Assembly (NCBI RefSeq): GCF_012295575.1
Contig: NZ_CP051180.1
Location: 62,001-126,000, forward strand
Direction: 5' to 3'
Source: Ferrimonas lipolytica
GTDB lineage: Bacteria; Pseudomonadota; Gammaproteobacteria; Enterobacterales; Shewanellaceae
DNA: 64,000 nt
A program made the translations under genes and the position numbers. The notes under the pieces were generated by a model. That model was not told where the DNA came from. It did no database searches and saw nothing but the letters and a program-made list of their open reading frames with translations. Below are positions 7,606 to 16,249 of this stretch, one piece after another. Every line of letters begins with the position of its first letter. The stretch's first letter is position 1.

Positions 7606-8298
7606 ATGCTACTGATTATTTTAACCGCCATTCTATTTGTTGCCGCTGCTGTTCTTGGCTGGCAACACCGACGCATTGTGGCTGCTGATGACAGTGCGTT
7701 AGCCATCCTGCCAGAAACGGCTGTGACTGTGGTACCGGCTATACCGCGTTCCGCTCTTGCTGTGTCGGCATTGGCCATTGTGGTGGTTGGACTCAGTAGT
7801 ACGTTGTATCTGCAAATGGGTCGCTACCACGACCACTTTACGCAGAGCCCGGATCGTCAGTTGGATTACGTCTTGCGTGCGGAGCTACAGCAACTCGCGC
7901 AAGACGCTAATACCAGCGTTGAGCTGCAACAGTTGGCGCAAGGGTATGCCAAGGTTGGCCAATACGACCAAGCCGTTGCGACCATGTCGCGGTTGTTGGA
8001 GTACTTCGAACCGACAAGCCTCTACTTGGGGCTGCAAGCGAAGTTCAGCTACTACCGCGATGGCCGCGTTATCAGTGTCGAAACTCAACAACTGATCGAC
8101 CAAAGTTTAGCGCTCAACCCTGTTGAGCCTGAAACTCTGTTGCTGTTAGCGAACCACGCTTACCTGCAACAGGATTACGCCCTCGCTATTTCTCACTGGC
8201 AAGCGTTGCTGACCGCTGCGCCAGTAGGACTAGACCAAACGCCGATACGACGCGCGGTGGCAAACGCCCAAGCCAAGCTTGCGGCGGCCAATTTATAA
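7606..8298 (+). CDS. CcmI-like TPR protein, apocytochrome c chaperone candidate (copy 2)
   Basis: Homologue of 1398-2090, also 230 residues. The first membrane segment is encoded by clearly different DNA and reads LLIILTAILFVAAAVLG against LMTILVSILVATAAVLG in copy 1, so hydrophobicity is kept while sequence is not. Further changes include Ala to Val and Ala to Thr substitutions before and within the second membrane segment, and Ala to Val in the TPR part. This is the most divergent gene of the duplicated set. The two membrane helices plus TPR layout suggests the CcmI/NrfG group. Confidence 0.8.
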   Translation: MLLIILTAILFVAAAVLGWQHRRIVAADDSALAILPETAVTVVPAIPRSALAVSALAIVVVGLSSTLYLQMGRYHDHFTQSPDRQLDYVLRAELQQLAQDANTSVELQQLAQGYAKVGQYDQAVATMSRLLEYFEPTSLYLGLQAKFSYYRDGRVISVETQQLIDQSLALNPVEPETLLLLANHAYLQQDYALAISHWQALLTAAPVGLDQTPIRRAVANAQAKLAAANL

Positions 8299-8353
8299 CG
8301 ATGATGATGGACTGCTGCTTTCCGCTTTTTGTGGTGCAGCATTGGAGGATAAC

Positions 8354-9061
8354 GTGAATAACTCAACGCTTAATCGCCGTAGCTTTATTAAAAGCGTAGG
8401 CGTTGGTGGCGCTGCACTGACCGTGGTTGGTTGCAGCTCTAACAACGACACCGCTGATACAGATAAGCCCCACTACGTAATGGTGTTCGACCAAACCAAG
8501 TGTGTTGGTTGTGGCCGCTGTAAGGACGCTTGTAACAAGGTTAACTTCCTACCAGAAGGCATGGCTCGCTTAGACTTAGAGCGCCAAACTGACCGAGTTG
8601 AAGGTGAGGTTTGTCCTAAATGTGGCAAGACCGAATGTAACTGTGAACGCAAATACGTGCGCGTATCGTGTCAGCAGTGTCAGAACGCCCCTTGTGTGAT
8701 GGTGTGTCCTACCGGTGCTGCTCATCGTGATGAAGAGACTGGCATTGTTACCATGAACCCAGACACCTGTGCTGGCTGTAAGTACTGCATCACAGCGTGC
8801 CCTTACAACGTTCGTCAGATCAACCCAGACACCAAGGTCGCCGACAACTGCGATTTCTGTTTACACACCAACCTTGCCAAAGGTGAACTGCCGGGCTGTG
8901 TGCAAGAGTGTAAGTTTGGTGCGCTGAAGTTTGGCAACGCCAACGACAAGTCCTCTTACGTCTCTAAGCTGCTGGCAGCGAAGAACACTGAGCGTGTGAA
9001 AGAGCACTTTGGTACTGATCCAAGCCTGTACTACATCGCCATCACTAAAGAGGAGATTTGA
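8354..9061 (+). CDS. sirC: SirC, Tat-exported iron-sulfur lipoprotein (copy 2)
   Basis: GTG start at 8354 behind GGAGG, as in copy 1. The Tat motif here is RRSFIK (copy 1 has RRGFIK), slightly closer to the S-R-R-x-F-L-K consensus. The remaining product appears identical: lipobox Cys27, four ferredoxin-like Cys quartets and the additional CPKC-x4-CNC group at 87-97. It should link SirD to SirA electronically. Confidence 0.93.
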   Translation: MNNSTLNRRSFIKSVGVGGAALTVVGCSSNNDTADTDKPHYVMVFDQTKCVGCGRCKDACNKVNFLPEGMARLDLERQTDRVEGEVCPKCGKTECNCERKYVRVSCQQCQNAPCVMVCPTGAAHRDEETGIVTMNPDTCAGCKYCITACPYNVRQINPDTKVADNCDFCLHTNLAKGELPGCVQECKFGALKFGNANDKSSYVSKLLAAKNTERVKEHFGTDPSLYYIAITKEEI

Positions 9062-9063
9062 TC

Positions 9064-10011
9064 ATGACTGGCATCGATTTCTCTACCGGTTTAGGCGGCA
9101 CCGTTGCGTGGCCTTGGCCGATTGCCGTTTACCTGTTTTTCGCTGGGATCTCCGGTGGTGCGTTAACCATCGCCTTGATGATGCGTTTTTACAAGAACCA
9201 AACTGACAACACGCCACTGCTGAAAGGCGCCACCGTTGCTGGTTTCGTTGGTATTGCTCTGGGTATGTTGTGTCTGGTTCTCGACTTAACCAACCCGCTG
9301 TTCTTCTGGAAGATCTTGGTTTTCTATAACTTCCAGTCAGTAATGAGCTTGGGTGTGGTTGTATTAATGGCGTTCATTCCGCTGAGCGCACTGTTGGCCG
9401 CTTACGCTTTACGCGAAGAGCTGAATCAACTGCCTAAATCACTGCACTTCATATTGCCAGTGGTCGATGCATTAGTACGCTTCCGCCGCCCATTGGAGAT
9501 GTTGACTCTGGTACTGGCTATCGCCGTCTGTGCTTACACCGGTTTCCTTATCTCAGCGTTGATCCGCTTCCCGTTGATCAATACTTCAGTGTTGCCAGCG
9601 TTGTTTGTTGCCTCTGGCTTGTCTGCCGGTGCAGCGGTAGCCAAGGTATTGGCAGTGAAGTTCTTCAAAGAAGATCTGCACAGTGCTGAAATGAATGTAT
9701 TGCACAAGGTTGAGTGGCCAGTAATGGCGGTTGAAGCTCTGTTCATCTTTATGCTGTTTAGCAGCTTGATCTTTGGTGGCAGCGCCGGCAGTAACGCTTT
9801 GATGGCATTCTCAGGTGGCGTTTGGACCAATCTATTTTGGTTTGGTGTAGTTGGCTTAGGTTTTGCGTTACCACTGTTGTTTAGCTTTGGCTTAGGCAAG
9901 AAATTTGCCCACTCTAGCCAAGCGTTCTACATGACCAGCGCCAGTGTGGTTTGCGGCATGATGTGTTTGCGGATGTTCCTACTGTACGCAGGTCAAATTT
10001 ACTCAATTTGA
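9064..10011 (+). CDS. sirD: SirD, NrfD/PsrC-type membrane quinol dehydrogenase subunit (copy 2)
   Basis: Same protein as 2856-3803 with about eight transmembrane helices; the differences seen are silent and cluster in the last 100 bp. The stop is TGA here and TAA in copy 1, marking the right end of the duplicated block. ATG 9064 was chosen for the AGAGGAG ribosome binding site 8 bases upstream. nosL follows after 94 bp with a leaky hairpin in between. Confidence 0.93.
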   Translation: MTGIDFSTGLGGTVAWPWPIAVYLFFAGISGGALTIALMMRFYKNQTDNTPLLKGATVAGFVGIALGMLCLVLDLTNPLFFWKILVFYNFQSVMSLGVVVLMAFIPLSALLAAYALREELNQLPKSLHFILPVVDALVRFRRPLEMLTLVLAIAVCAYTGFLISALIRFPLINTSVLPALFVASGLSAGAAVAKVLAVKFFKEDLHSAEMNVLHKVEWPVMAVEALFIFMLFSSLIFGGSAGSNALMAFSGGVWTNLFWFGVVGLGFALPLLFSFGLGKKFAHSSQAFYMTSASVVCGMMCLRMFLLYAGQIYSI

Positions 10012-10048
10012 TATACGCTAAAACCGTAAAGTGTGATTGATTTAAATT

Positions 10049-10074
10049 AAAGCCTGCTCTGCAGGCTTTATTGT
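10049..10074 (+). terminator. Hairpin after sirD copy 2, probably leaky
   Basis: AAAGCCTGC, loop TCT, GCAGGCTTT, then ATTGTT. The stem matches the terminator after copy 1 but the T-tract is interrupted, so read-through into nosLDFY is plausible. Confidence 0.6.
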
Positions 10075-10105
10075 TATACAACGATTAAGAAAAGAGCCGC
10101 TCCCT

Positions 10106-10642
10106 ATGATTAAAAAGATTTTTCTGCCGATTTTGACGGTTATTGCGCTGTTTGGTTTAAGCGCGTGTAACTCAGCTGAATCGTCTGATAAACCAGTAAA
10201 AACTGTTGACCTTAGCATCGACGATTCGCGCCGTTGCCACCAGTGCGGCATGATGATTACTAAGTACCCTGGACCGAAGGGCGTGATCACCATTAATGGC
10301 CAAGATGAAACCTTAGCGTTCTGCTCTAGCCGCGACATGTTCCAGTTCGCGCTGCAGCCACAGAACCAACGCCAAATCGAAACCATGCATGTTCACGATA
10401 TGGGTAAGACCGAGTGGAGCAAGCCGGATGATAAGGCGTTTATTGATGCCTCCAGTGCAGTGTATGTATACGGCACTACCGCCAAAGCGGTAATGGGTCC
10501 TGCTGTTGTACCTTTCTCATCCAAAGAAGCGGCTGAAGAACATATTGCTATGTTTGGTGGCAAGCTTTACAGCTTTAAAGAAATCACCTTAGACCTGCTG
10601 GAAAAGGGCGCTATGGGTGGTGGTCATCATCATAAACACTAA
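10106..10642 (+). CDS. nosL: NosL-type copper-binding lipoprotein
   Basis: This 178-residue protein has a lipoprotein signal ending in LSAC with Cys21 as the lipid anchor. The NosL motif CHQCGMM (44-50) follows, then the NosL fold with FCSSRDMF further on, and a His-rich tail (MGGGHHHKH) at the C-terminus. NosL delivers Cu(I) to nitrous oxide reductase in denitrifiers; no nosZ is present here, and the sirA neighbour belongs to a family with a Cu(I)-heme site, so copper supply to SirA is the natural inference. nosD starts inside its last codons, so translation is coupled. Confidence 0.93.
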   Translation: MIKKIFLPILTVIALFGLSACNSAESSDKPVKTVDLSIDDSRRCHQCGMMITKYPGPKGVITINGQDETLAFCSSRDMFQFALQPQNQRQIETMHVHDMGKTEWSKPDDKAFIDASSAVYVYGTTAKAVMGPAVVPFSSKEAAEEHIAMFGGKLYSFKEITLDLLEKGAMGGGHHHKH

Positions 10643-11960
10643 GGTGTATCGGCTGGCGTTGTTACTGGCGTTATTGCTGGGCAGCAATGGCGTGATCGCC
10701 GCGACCTGGCTGGTTAACGATGACGCTAGCCTTGCAGCGGCGTTAGCTAAAGCAAAAGCCAAAGATGTACTGACGTTGGCGCCTGGGCTGTATCAAGGTG
10801 GAGTGGAGATAGCTACTGCGGTTCGCCTAGTTGGTACTGGTGATGCGGTTTTTGATGCTCAAGGGATAGGTTCTGGGCTCATTATTAATGCCAGTGACGT
10901 TGCAGTGAGTGGGATATCTGTACGCAATTACGGCGGCGATCTCTATAACAAAGACGCTGGCATTTTAATCGAGGCAGGGCAGAGCAATATTACTCTGCGC
11001 AACAATCTACTCAGCGGTCCCGGTTTTGGTATTCGTGTCGACGATAGCAACGGCATCAATATCAGTGGCAATACTATCCACGGCGATGTGGCCGTGCCGG
11101 TCATCATGCGTGGCGATGGCATTCATCTTAAGCAAGTGAATGATATCGTGGTTGAGGCTAATCAAATCGATTCGGTGCGAGACGCAATCTACCTCGAAAC
11201 AGGCAAAGGTGCCCGCATTGATGACAATGTGGTGCGTTTTAGTCAGTACCCAGTCCATTTTATGTACTTTGACAACGCCACGCTTAATGGTAATCGCTCC
11301 GATGACAGTGATGGTGGCTACGCCTTAATGAGCTCGGAAAACATTGAGCTTGATGACAATCAAGTCAGTGGCGCCCGCGAGTTTGGCATATTGTTGAACA
11401 TGTCGACCGCCTGTGAGGTACTAAATAATACCGTAGAAGCGGTGATTAACCCCCGCGCAAAAGAGATGTTTGATGGCGAAGGCAAAGGGGTGTTTATCTA
11501 CGGAGCTCGTGATAATTCGGTGCACCACAATCGTTTTATCGGCTCTGAGATCGGTATTTCGATGGCACTGGGCGGTGAAGGTAACCTGATCTACGGTAAT
11601 CAGTTTTTGGGTAACCAACAACAGGTGAAATACGTAGGCAGCGGTGCAGTGAACTGGAGTTACCAAGGCGAAGGCAACTATTGGGATAATCACCAAGGTT
11701 GGGATCTAAACCGCGATGGCATCAGCGATCAGGCCTTTGTTCCTAATGACGCACTCGATCGTCTCTTTTGGATCTATCCAGAAGCACGCTTCTTAATGGA
11801 CAGCCCGGTAGTAGCGCTGCTGCGTTGGCTTGATAGTCAATTAAGCAAGCCCGCGCCGACAGGGGTTTACGATCCATTTCCGTTGATGGTGCAGCGCGAT
11901 AGCAACCCCATCAACCCATTACTTACATCTGCTGGGAGAACCGGCGGTAACGACATCTAA
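10617..11960 (+). CDS. nosD: NosD-like periplasmic beta-helix copper-maturation protein
   Basis: Up to 447 residues: signal peptide (hydrophobic run LALLLALLLG, cleavage near VIAA), then a right-handed parallel beta-helix of CASH-type repeats with many short N-x-I and G-x-x-I turns (about 60-330), as in NosD. The start is ambiguous: GTG 10617 lies inside nosL, GTG 10644 just after it; both keep the signal peptide. NosD works with the NosFY ABC transporter in copper-centre assembly of nitrous oxide reductase. Here it should serve the copper-heme site of SirA (inference from context). Confidence 0.88.
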   Translation: MVVIIINTKVYRLALLLALLLGSNGVIAATWLVNDDASLAAALAKAKAKDVLTLAPGLYQGGVEIATAVRLVGTGDAVFDAQGIGSGLIINASDVAVSGISVRNYGGDLYNKDAGILIEAGQSNITLRNNLLSGPGFGIRVDDSNGINISGNTIHGDVAVPVIMRGDGIHLKQVNDIVVEANQIDSVRDAIYLETGKGARIDDNVVRFSQYPVHFMYFDNATLNGNRSDDSDGGYALMSSENIELDDNQVSGAREFGILLNMSTACEVLNNTVEAVINPRAKEMFDGEGKGVFIYGARDNSVHHNRFIGSEIGISMALGGEGNLIYGNQFLGNQQQVKYVGSGAVNWSYQGEGNYWDNHQGWDLNRDGISDQAFVPNDALDRLFWIYPEARFLMDSPVVALLRWLDSQLSKPAPTGVYDPFPLMVQRDSNPINPLLTSAGRTGGNDI

Positions 11961-12024
11961 TGCCTAACTTGGGGCAGAGTCTCCAGCGCTGTGATAATGC
12001 GCTGACTTATTGGAACGGGTATAG

Positions 12025-12921
12025 ATGACAAACGTAGTTGAAGTGACCCAACTGGGGAAACACTTCAGTGAACAGTGGGCGCTACGAGGGCTTAGCTTTT
12101 CCCTAGCGGAAGGCGAGTTGTTGGCGTTGCTGGGCCACAACGGTGCGGGTAAAACCACACTGATAAAACAGATTTTAGGGTTGGTTGTTCCAGATGAGGG
12201 ACAAGTACGGGTGTTGGGCAAGGATCCCGCCGATAAGGCTCATCGTGGAGAGTTGTCGATGGGCTATCTGCCCGAACAGGTCAATTTGTACGATAACCTC
12301 AGTGGGTTCGAAGTACTGCAGTACTTTGCCAAACTACGTGGTTGCAATGATGAACGAGTTGACGCGCTTCTACAGCAACAGGGTTTAGCGGCGGCGGCTC
12401 ATCAACGTGTCGCGACCTATTCCAAGGGGATGAAACAACGGTTAGGGTTAGCCCAAGCGTTGCTAACTAAACCGAAGCTGCTGCTGTTGGATGAACCAAC
12501 GGTAGGGCTTGATCCCAGTGCTTCGATGGCCTTCTATCAGCAGATCGCAGATCTGCGGCAGCAGGGCACGGCGGTGATCATCTGTACCCACGAATTAACG
12601 CTGATTGAGCCACACCTAGATCGAGCATTGATCTTAGCCAAAGGCCAAAACCGAGGCTTAGGTACTCTAGTTGAACTGCAACAACGCAGCGGGTTGCGGA
12701 GCAAACTACAGTTGCCTGACAGCTTGCCGCCGTTGCTGGGTAGTGATCCGTACATCAGGCAGTACGATCGGAACGAACATGCGATTCATTTCGCCCCAAG
12801 CGAACAGGCTGAACTGGTACAGCACCTCTGTAATCATTGTGGTTGCAGTGACTTTTCTATTGCTACCGTTGGCCTTGGTGAGATTTATCACCACTGCCAA
12901 CAACAGGAGCTGAGCCAATGA
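12025..12921 (+). CDS. nosF: NosF-like ABC transporter ATPase
   Basis: This is a 298-residue cytoplasmic ATP-binding subunit. Walker A GHNGAGKTT lies near residue 38, the signature YSKGMKQRLGL near 132, Walker B LLLLDEPTVGLDP near 155 and the switch His in ICTHE. It pairs with the membrane protein encoded next, whose ATG overlaps its stop by 4 bases. It lies 64 bp after nosD, with a small CAGCGC/GCGCTG hairpin in the gap. It energises the NosD-NosY complex in metal-centre maturation. Confidence 0.92.
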   Translation: MTNVVEVTQLGKHFSEQWALRGLSFSLAEGELLALLGHNGAGKTTLIKQILGLVVPDEGQVRVLGKDPADKAHRGELSMGYLPEQVNLYDNLSGFEVLQYFAKLRGCNDERVDALLQQQGLAAAAHQRVATYSKGMKQRLGLAQALLTKPKLLLLDEPTVGLDPSASMAFYQQIADLRQQGTAVIICTHELTLIEPHLDRALILAKGQNRGLGTLVELQQRSGLRSKLQLPDSLPPLLGSDPYIRQYDRNEHAIHFAPSEQAELVQHLCNHCGCSDFSIATVGLGEIYHHCQQQELSQ

Positions 12922-13727
12922 GTATGACTACAACTGTTGCTGGGAAAGAGTTCCGCGATGGGGTGCGTAGCCGCTGGCTGCTGTTGTTAACCATACTGCT
13001 GACGGCACTATCGTTGTTGATCTGCCATTTTGGCGGAGCTGGGCAGGGCAGCAGCGAATTGGTGCCACTGGAGCAGATGCTGCTGTCGTTGAGTACTTTG
13101 ATGGCGGTAATGGTGCCGCTGATCGCTATTTTGATCAGTTACGACGCCATTGTTGGTGAGCAGGAACAAGGCACGCTACTGTTGTTGTTAAGCTACCCGT
13201 TATCGCGAAACCAACTGCTGTTGGGAAAGTTCGTCGGCCATGGGGCGATTTTAGGATTAACGTTGTCCCTGACGTTTTGCATTAGTGCGCTGTCGCTACT
13301 GCCCTATAACGTTGATGTCGAAGCCGTTGCGCTAGGTTTTGTCCAACTCGGTTTTAACAGCTTGTTACTCGGTTTGGTATTTATGGCATTAGCGCTGTGG
13401 TTGAGCTGCCGTGCGATAAGCAAAGGGCGGGCACTGGCTCAGTTATTTGGAATTTGGGTGACCTTAGTTTTGCTGTGGGATCTGGCTCTGTTAGCTCTGT
13501 TAGTTGCGGATGCGGGCTTCGCTGGCGTCGTCGGTTATATGGTATGGTTTAATCCCGTTGACCTGTTCCGATTAACAACCCTACTCGCCCAGCAGTCGGA
13601 GTCGGTAACAGGGGCATTGTCGTTGTTTGCTGATGTGGACCTTCATTGGGGAATCGCCACTACCGCGTTGTTCTCATGGCTGTTTTTATTGGGCTTTGCG
13701 GCTGCTAAGCAATTGGCAACTAAGTAA
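12918..13727 (+). CDS. nosY: NosY-like ABC transporter permease
   Basis: This 269-residue integral membrane protein of the ABC-2 type has about six helices and a large hydrophilic loop near the N-terminus. Order and overlap with nosF identify it as NosY, the membrane part of the maturation ABC complex. What it moves, possibly a sulfur species, is not settled for the family. It is the last gene of the sir-nos cluster, with a weak terminator after it. Confidence 0.9.
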   Translation: MSMTTTVAGKEFRDGVRSRWLLLLTILLTALSLLICHFGGAGQGSSELVPLEQMLLSLSTLMAVMVPLIAILISYDAIVGEQEQGTLLLLLSYPLSRNQLLLGKFVGHGAILGLTLSLTFCISALSLLPYNVDVEAVALGFVQLGFNSLLLGLVFMALALWLSCRAISKGRALAQLFGIWVTLVLLWDLALLALLVADAGFAGVVGYMVWFNPVDLFRLTTLLAQQSESVTGALSLFADVDLHWGIATTALFSWLFLLGFAAAKQLATK

Positions 13728-13745
13728 CAATGGAAAAAACAACAG

Positions 13746-13780
13746 AATGATCGATGATAATGGGATCTTTGATCATTTTT
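13746..13780 (+). terminator. Weak terminator after nosY
   Basis: AATGATC pairs with GATCATT around an 18-base loop, followed by TTTG. The position fits the end of the sir-nos transcript; the stem is only 7 bp. Confidence 0.45.
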
Positions 13781-13913
13781 GCTTACTCGGCGGTATAGCT
13801 CGGTAGTTAAGTGCGCCGATGATCACGGAAAGATCTGGCCCAATTAGGGATAATTTTTGGATACATACTGCTTTAAAACGTGTTTTGTGCACGTGAGTTT
13901 TGGGAGAACTTAG

Positions 13914-15185
13914 GTGAAGCTGACCCCTGATGCTGTGTTAGATCAACAAGCTAAATTGCTGCGCGACAGCAACAGTGGTGAAGAGATCAGCTTAACATTT
14001 GCCGAAACTAAGGTATTAGCATGCCTTGCCGAATCGGAAGGAGAGATCATCTCGAAAGAGGATCTGCTTCAGGTTGGCTGGCCAGAACGAGTGGTTGCAG
14101 CTACTTCGTTGACGCAATGCATTAGTACCCTGCGAAAGAAGCTTGAGCCTTATCCCCAATTGCAATTAAAAACTCTGCCTCGTCGCGGCTATCAATTACA
14201 TATTGAGCGTCCCGTGGTTGCACCAGTAGAGCCAGAGAAAGCGCCGGAGGAGGCCAAATCTCCACGCACCAATACTATGTTGGGCTCCTTTATGGTGGTG
14301 TTGCTGTCGGTGATCATTTTTGTCTGGTACATGAGTGATTATCACCACATGCTACAGGAGCGTTTGCAGTGGCAAAGTGACAGCAAAGTTACCCTAAATG
14401 TCGGTGGCATTCGGGGTGATGCCAAGCTGTTTTATCGTGGCGATAATATCAATGTTGAAGCCAACATGTGGCAGAAGCATTTGGCCCCAGAGCACAATCA
14501 TGCGGATCTATTCCGACGTTTTGGTGCTTTCGCTAGTTCCGATGGCAACAACTACTCGATTGGGATCTGTCCCGATTACGTTGAGGGTTATTGCTCAGGC
14601 AAGAAATTGTTGAACATTGCCGCCACTGAACATAAGCCAGCAGGGCTTAACTTTGATAAGTTTTTGACCACTCGAAAGGTTATGGAAGACCGGATTAAGT
14701 ACAACCGGATGCCGATGTTGCCGAACGACGGTTATCACGGTGAGGTGTTGGAGCATTACTACCACACTAATATTTACTTCCCGGTTGCCGACCAACTGTT
14801 GGTTCGGGCTGATTTTAGTATGTCGTTCGTCTATGAGGCGGAGAACCGAGGGGTATTCTTCTCATCTACCTGTTTGACTGACGAAACCTGTGAAACCACT
14901 CCGGTTAAGTACAAGATGACTGGGCGCTTCGAACAATATGAGCAACATATTGGTGATGAGGTCGTTGAGGTATTTCATGTAACGCTTACCTCCAAAGAGC
15001 TAACTGAACCAGAAACAGTGAGCCCTGCGGCACTAAACTTCTATCGCAAGCTGCGCAAACAAAGCATCTTTGATGAGGAGTTGTATTTCTACCGAGTCTA
15101 TCAGGATGACGATACCGCGGTATGGTTGGTGCCACTGATGGGGGATCTGTCGGTATGGATGACTCGCTCCAAGCTAGCGATGTGA
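13914..15185 (+). CDS. ToxR-like transmembrane transcriptional regulator
   Basis: This 423-residue protein has an N-terminal winged-helix DNA-binding domain of the OmpR/ToxR type (about 5-97, ending in LPRRGYQL), a linker, one membrane helix (about 122-140) and a periplasmic domain of some 280 residues. The periplasmic part has Cys in CPDYVEGYC and in STCLTDETCE, which could form disulfides. GTG start at 13914 behind GGGAGA. It directly follows the sir-nos cluster on the same strand, but a 186-bp gap with a hairpin separates them. Control of sulfite respiration is possible yet unproven. The signal sensed is unknown. Confidence 0.85.
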   Translation: MKLTPDAVLDQQAKLLRDSNSGEEISLTFAETKVLACLAESEGEIISKEDLLQVGWPERVVAATSLTQCISTLRKKLEPYPQLQLKTLPRRGYQLHIERPVVAPVEPEKAPEEAKSPRTNTMLGSFMVVLLSVIIFVWYMSDYHHMLQERLQWQSDSKVTLNVGGIRGDAKLFYRGDNINVEANMWQKHLAPEHNHADLFRRFGAFASSDGNNYSIGICPDYVEGYCSGKKLLNIAATEHKPAGLNFDKFLTTRKVMEDRIKYNRMPMLPNDGYHGEVLEHYYHTNIYFPVADQLLVRADFSMSFVYEAENRGVFFSSTCLTDETCETTPVKYKMTGRFEQYEQHIGDEVVEVFHVTLTSKELTEPETVSPAALNFYRKLRKQSIFDEELYFYRVYQDDDTAVWLVPLMGDLSVWMTRSKLAM

Positions 15186-15209
15186 ATTAGCACTAATACT
15201 GCGCCAAAT

Positions 15210-15240
15210 AAAAACGTCAGCCCTAGGGCTGACGTTTTTT
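15210..15240 (+). terminator. Bidirectional terminator between the ToxR-like gene and menB
   Basis: AAAACGTCAGCCC TA GGGCTGACGTTTTTT is a near-perfect palindrome with A and T tracts on both sides. It ends the plus-strand regulator and the minus-strand menB transcripts. Confidence 0.92.
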
Positions 15241-15261
15241 GTTGTTACTAAAGCCGGAGGC

Positions 15262-16161
15262 CTAGTAGTGCCATGGGAACTTAGAGAAGTCCTTAGCGCG
15301 TTTTTCTAGGAAGGCATCGCGACCCTCTTGAGCTTCGTCGGTACCATAGGCTAGACGAGTTGCTTCACCGGCAAATAACTGCTGCCCAACCAAACCATCG
15401 TCCGGCAGGTTGAAACCGTACTTGAGCATACGCATGGCGGTTGGTGACTTTGAGTTGATCTCTTTAGCCCAATGCAATGCTTCGTTCTCTAGCTCGGCGT
15501 GCTCAACTACCTTATTCACCATACCCATTTCAAACGCTTCTTGTGCGGAGTAATTAAAGCCGCAGAAGAAGATCTCGCGAGCACGTTTCTGGCCAATCAT
15601 CTTGGCGAGGTAAGCGCTGCCGTAGCCAGAATCAAATGAAGCGACGTCAGGATCTGTCTGCTTGAATACCGCGTGCTCTTTAGAGGCGAGGGTAAGATCG
15701 CAGACTACGTGAAGGCTGTGGCCGCCACCAACGGACCAACCGGGCACTACGGCAATAACCACCTTAGGCATAAAGCGAATGAGGCGCTGTACCTCTAGGA
15801 TGTGCAGGCGACCCATACGAGCAATGTCGGCAGTGCCTTCTTCTCCTTCGTACTTGTAGCCATCTTTACCACGGATGCGTTGATCGCCGCCGGAGGAGAA
15901 TGACCACTGGCCTTTGTGGGACGGGCCATTACCGGTGATAAGTACACAGCCTACGTCAGACCACTGGCGAGCGTGATCCAAAGCAGTATACAGCTCATCC
16001 ACGGTTTTAGGACGAAAGGCGTTAAGGCAGTCCGCACGGTCAAAGGCGATACGCACGGTGCCTTGATCTTTAGCACGGTGGTAGGTGATGTCTTCAAAGT
16101 CAAACCCTGGGACTTTATCCCATAGGGTTGGGTCAAAAATGTCAGATACTGGTTTAGTCAT
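15262..16161 (-). CDS. menB: 1,4-dihydroxy-2-naphthoyl-CoA synthase (menaquinone biosynthesis)
   Basis: This 299-residue crotonase-fold enzyme closes the second ring of menaquinone from succinylbenzoyl-CoA. Family strings are visible: SGGDQRIRGKDGY, the oxyanion-hole region VVPGWSVGGGHSLH, and the conserved DVASFDSGYGSAYLA. Menaquinone is the expected electron donor for the SirD type of quinol dehydrogenase upstream. No other men gene is in the window. It is followed by a bidirectional terminator. Confidence 0.95.
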   Translation of the reverse strand: MTKPVSDIFDPTLWDKVPGFDFEDITYHRAKDQGTVRIAFDRADCLNAFRPKTVDELYTALDHARQWSDVGCVLITGNGPSHKGQWSFSSGGDQRIRGKDGYKYEGEEGTADIARMGRLHILEVQRLIRFMPKVVIAVVPGWSVGGGHSLHVVCDLTLASKEHAVFKQTDPDVASFDSGYGSAYLAKMIGQKRAREIFFCGFNYSAQEAFEMGMVNKVVEHAELENEALHWAKEINSKSPTAMRMLKYGFNLPDDGLVGQQLFAGEATRLAYGTDEAQEGRDAFLEKRAKDFSKFPWHY

Positions 16162-16249
16162 AATCTTATTCGTTTCACTAAGGGATGAAGTAAAGGCTAG
16201 GGAGAGTTTGCGCTAGGGTCAAATCATCAACTAACTTTCGCGGTTTAGA

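Larger units (their letters stand above)
6209..10011 (+). repeat. Tandem duplication of the sir unit, copy 2
   Basis: This is the second copy of the unit at 1-3803. It differs by point changes such as Gly53 to Asp in the rhodanese-like protein, RRG to RRS in the SirC Tat signal, a rewritten junction between the FKBP and TPR genes, and silent changes near the end of sirD. Unlike copy 1 it runs on into nosLDFY rather than into another sirA. Confidence 0.97.

Noticed and set aside
1-10011. Assembly artefact as explanation of the sir duplication
   Set aside because: The copies carry many real differences, a divergent patch and different downstream sequence, so they are not one locus assembled twice.
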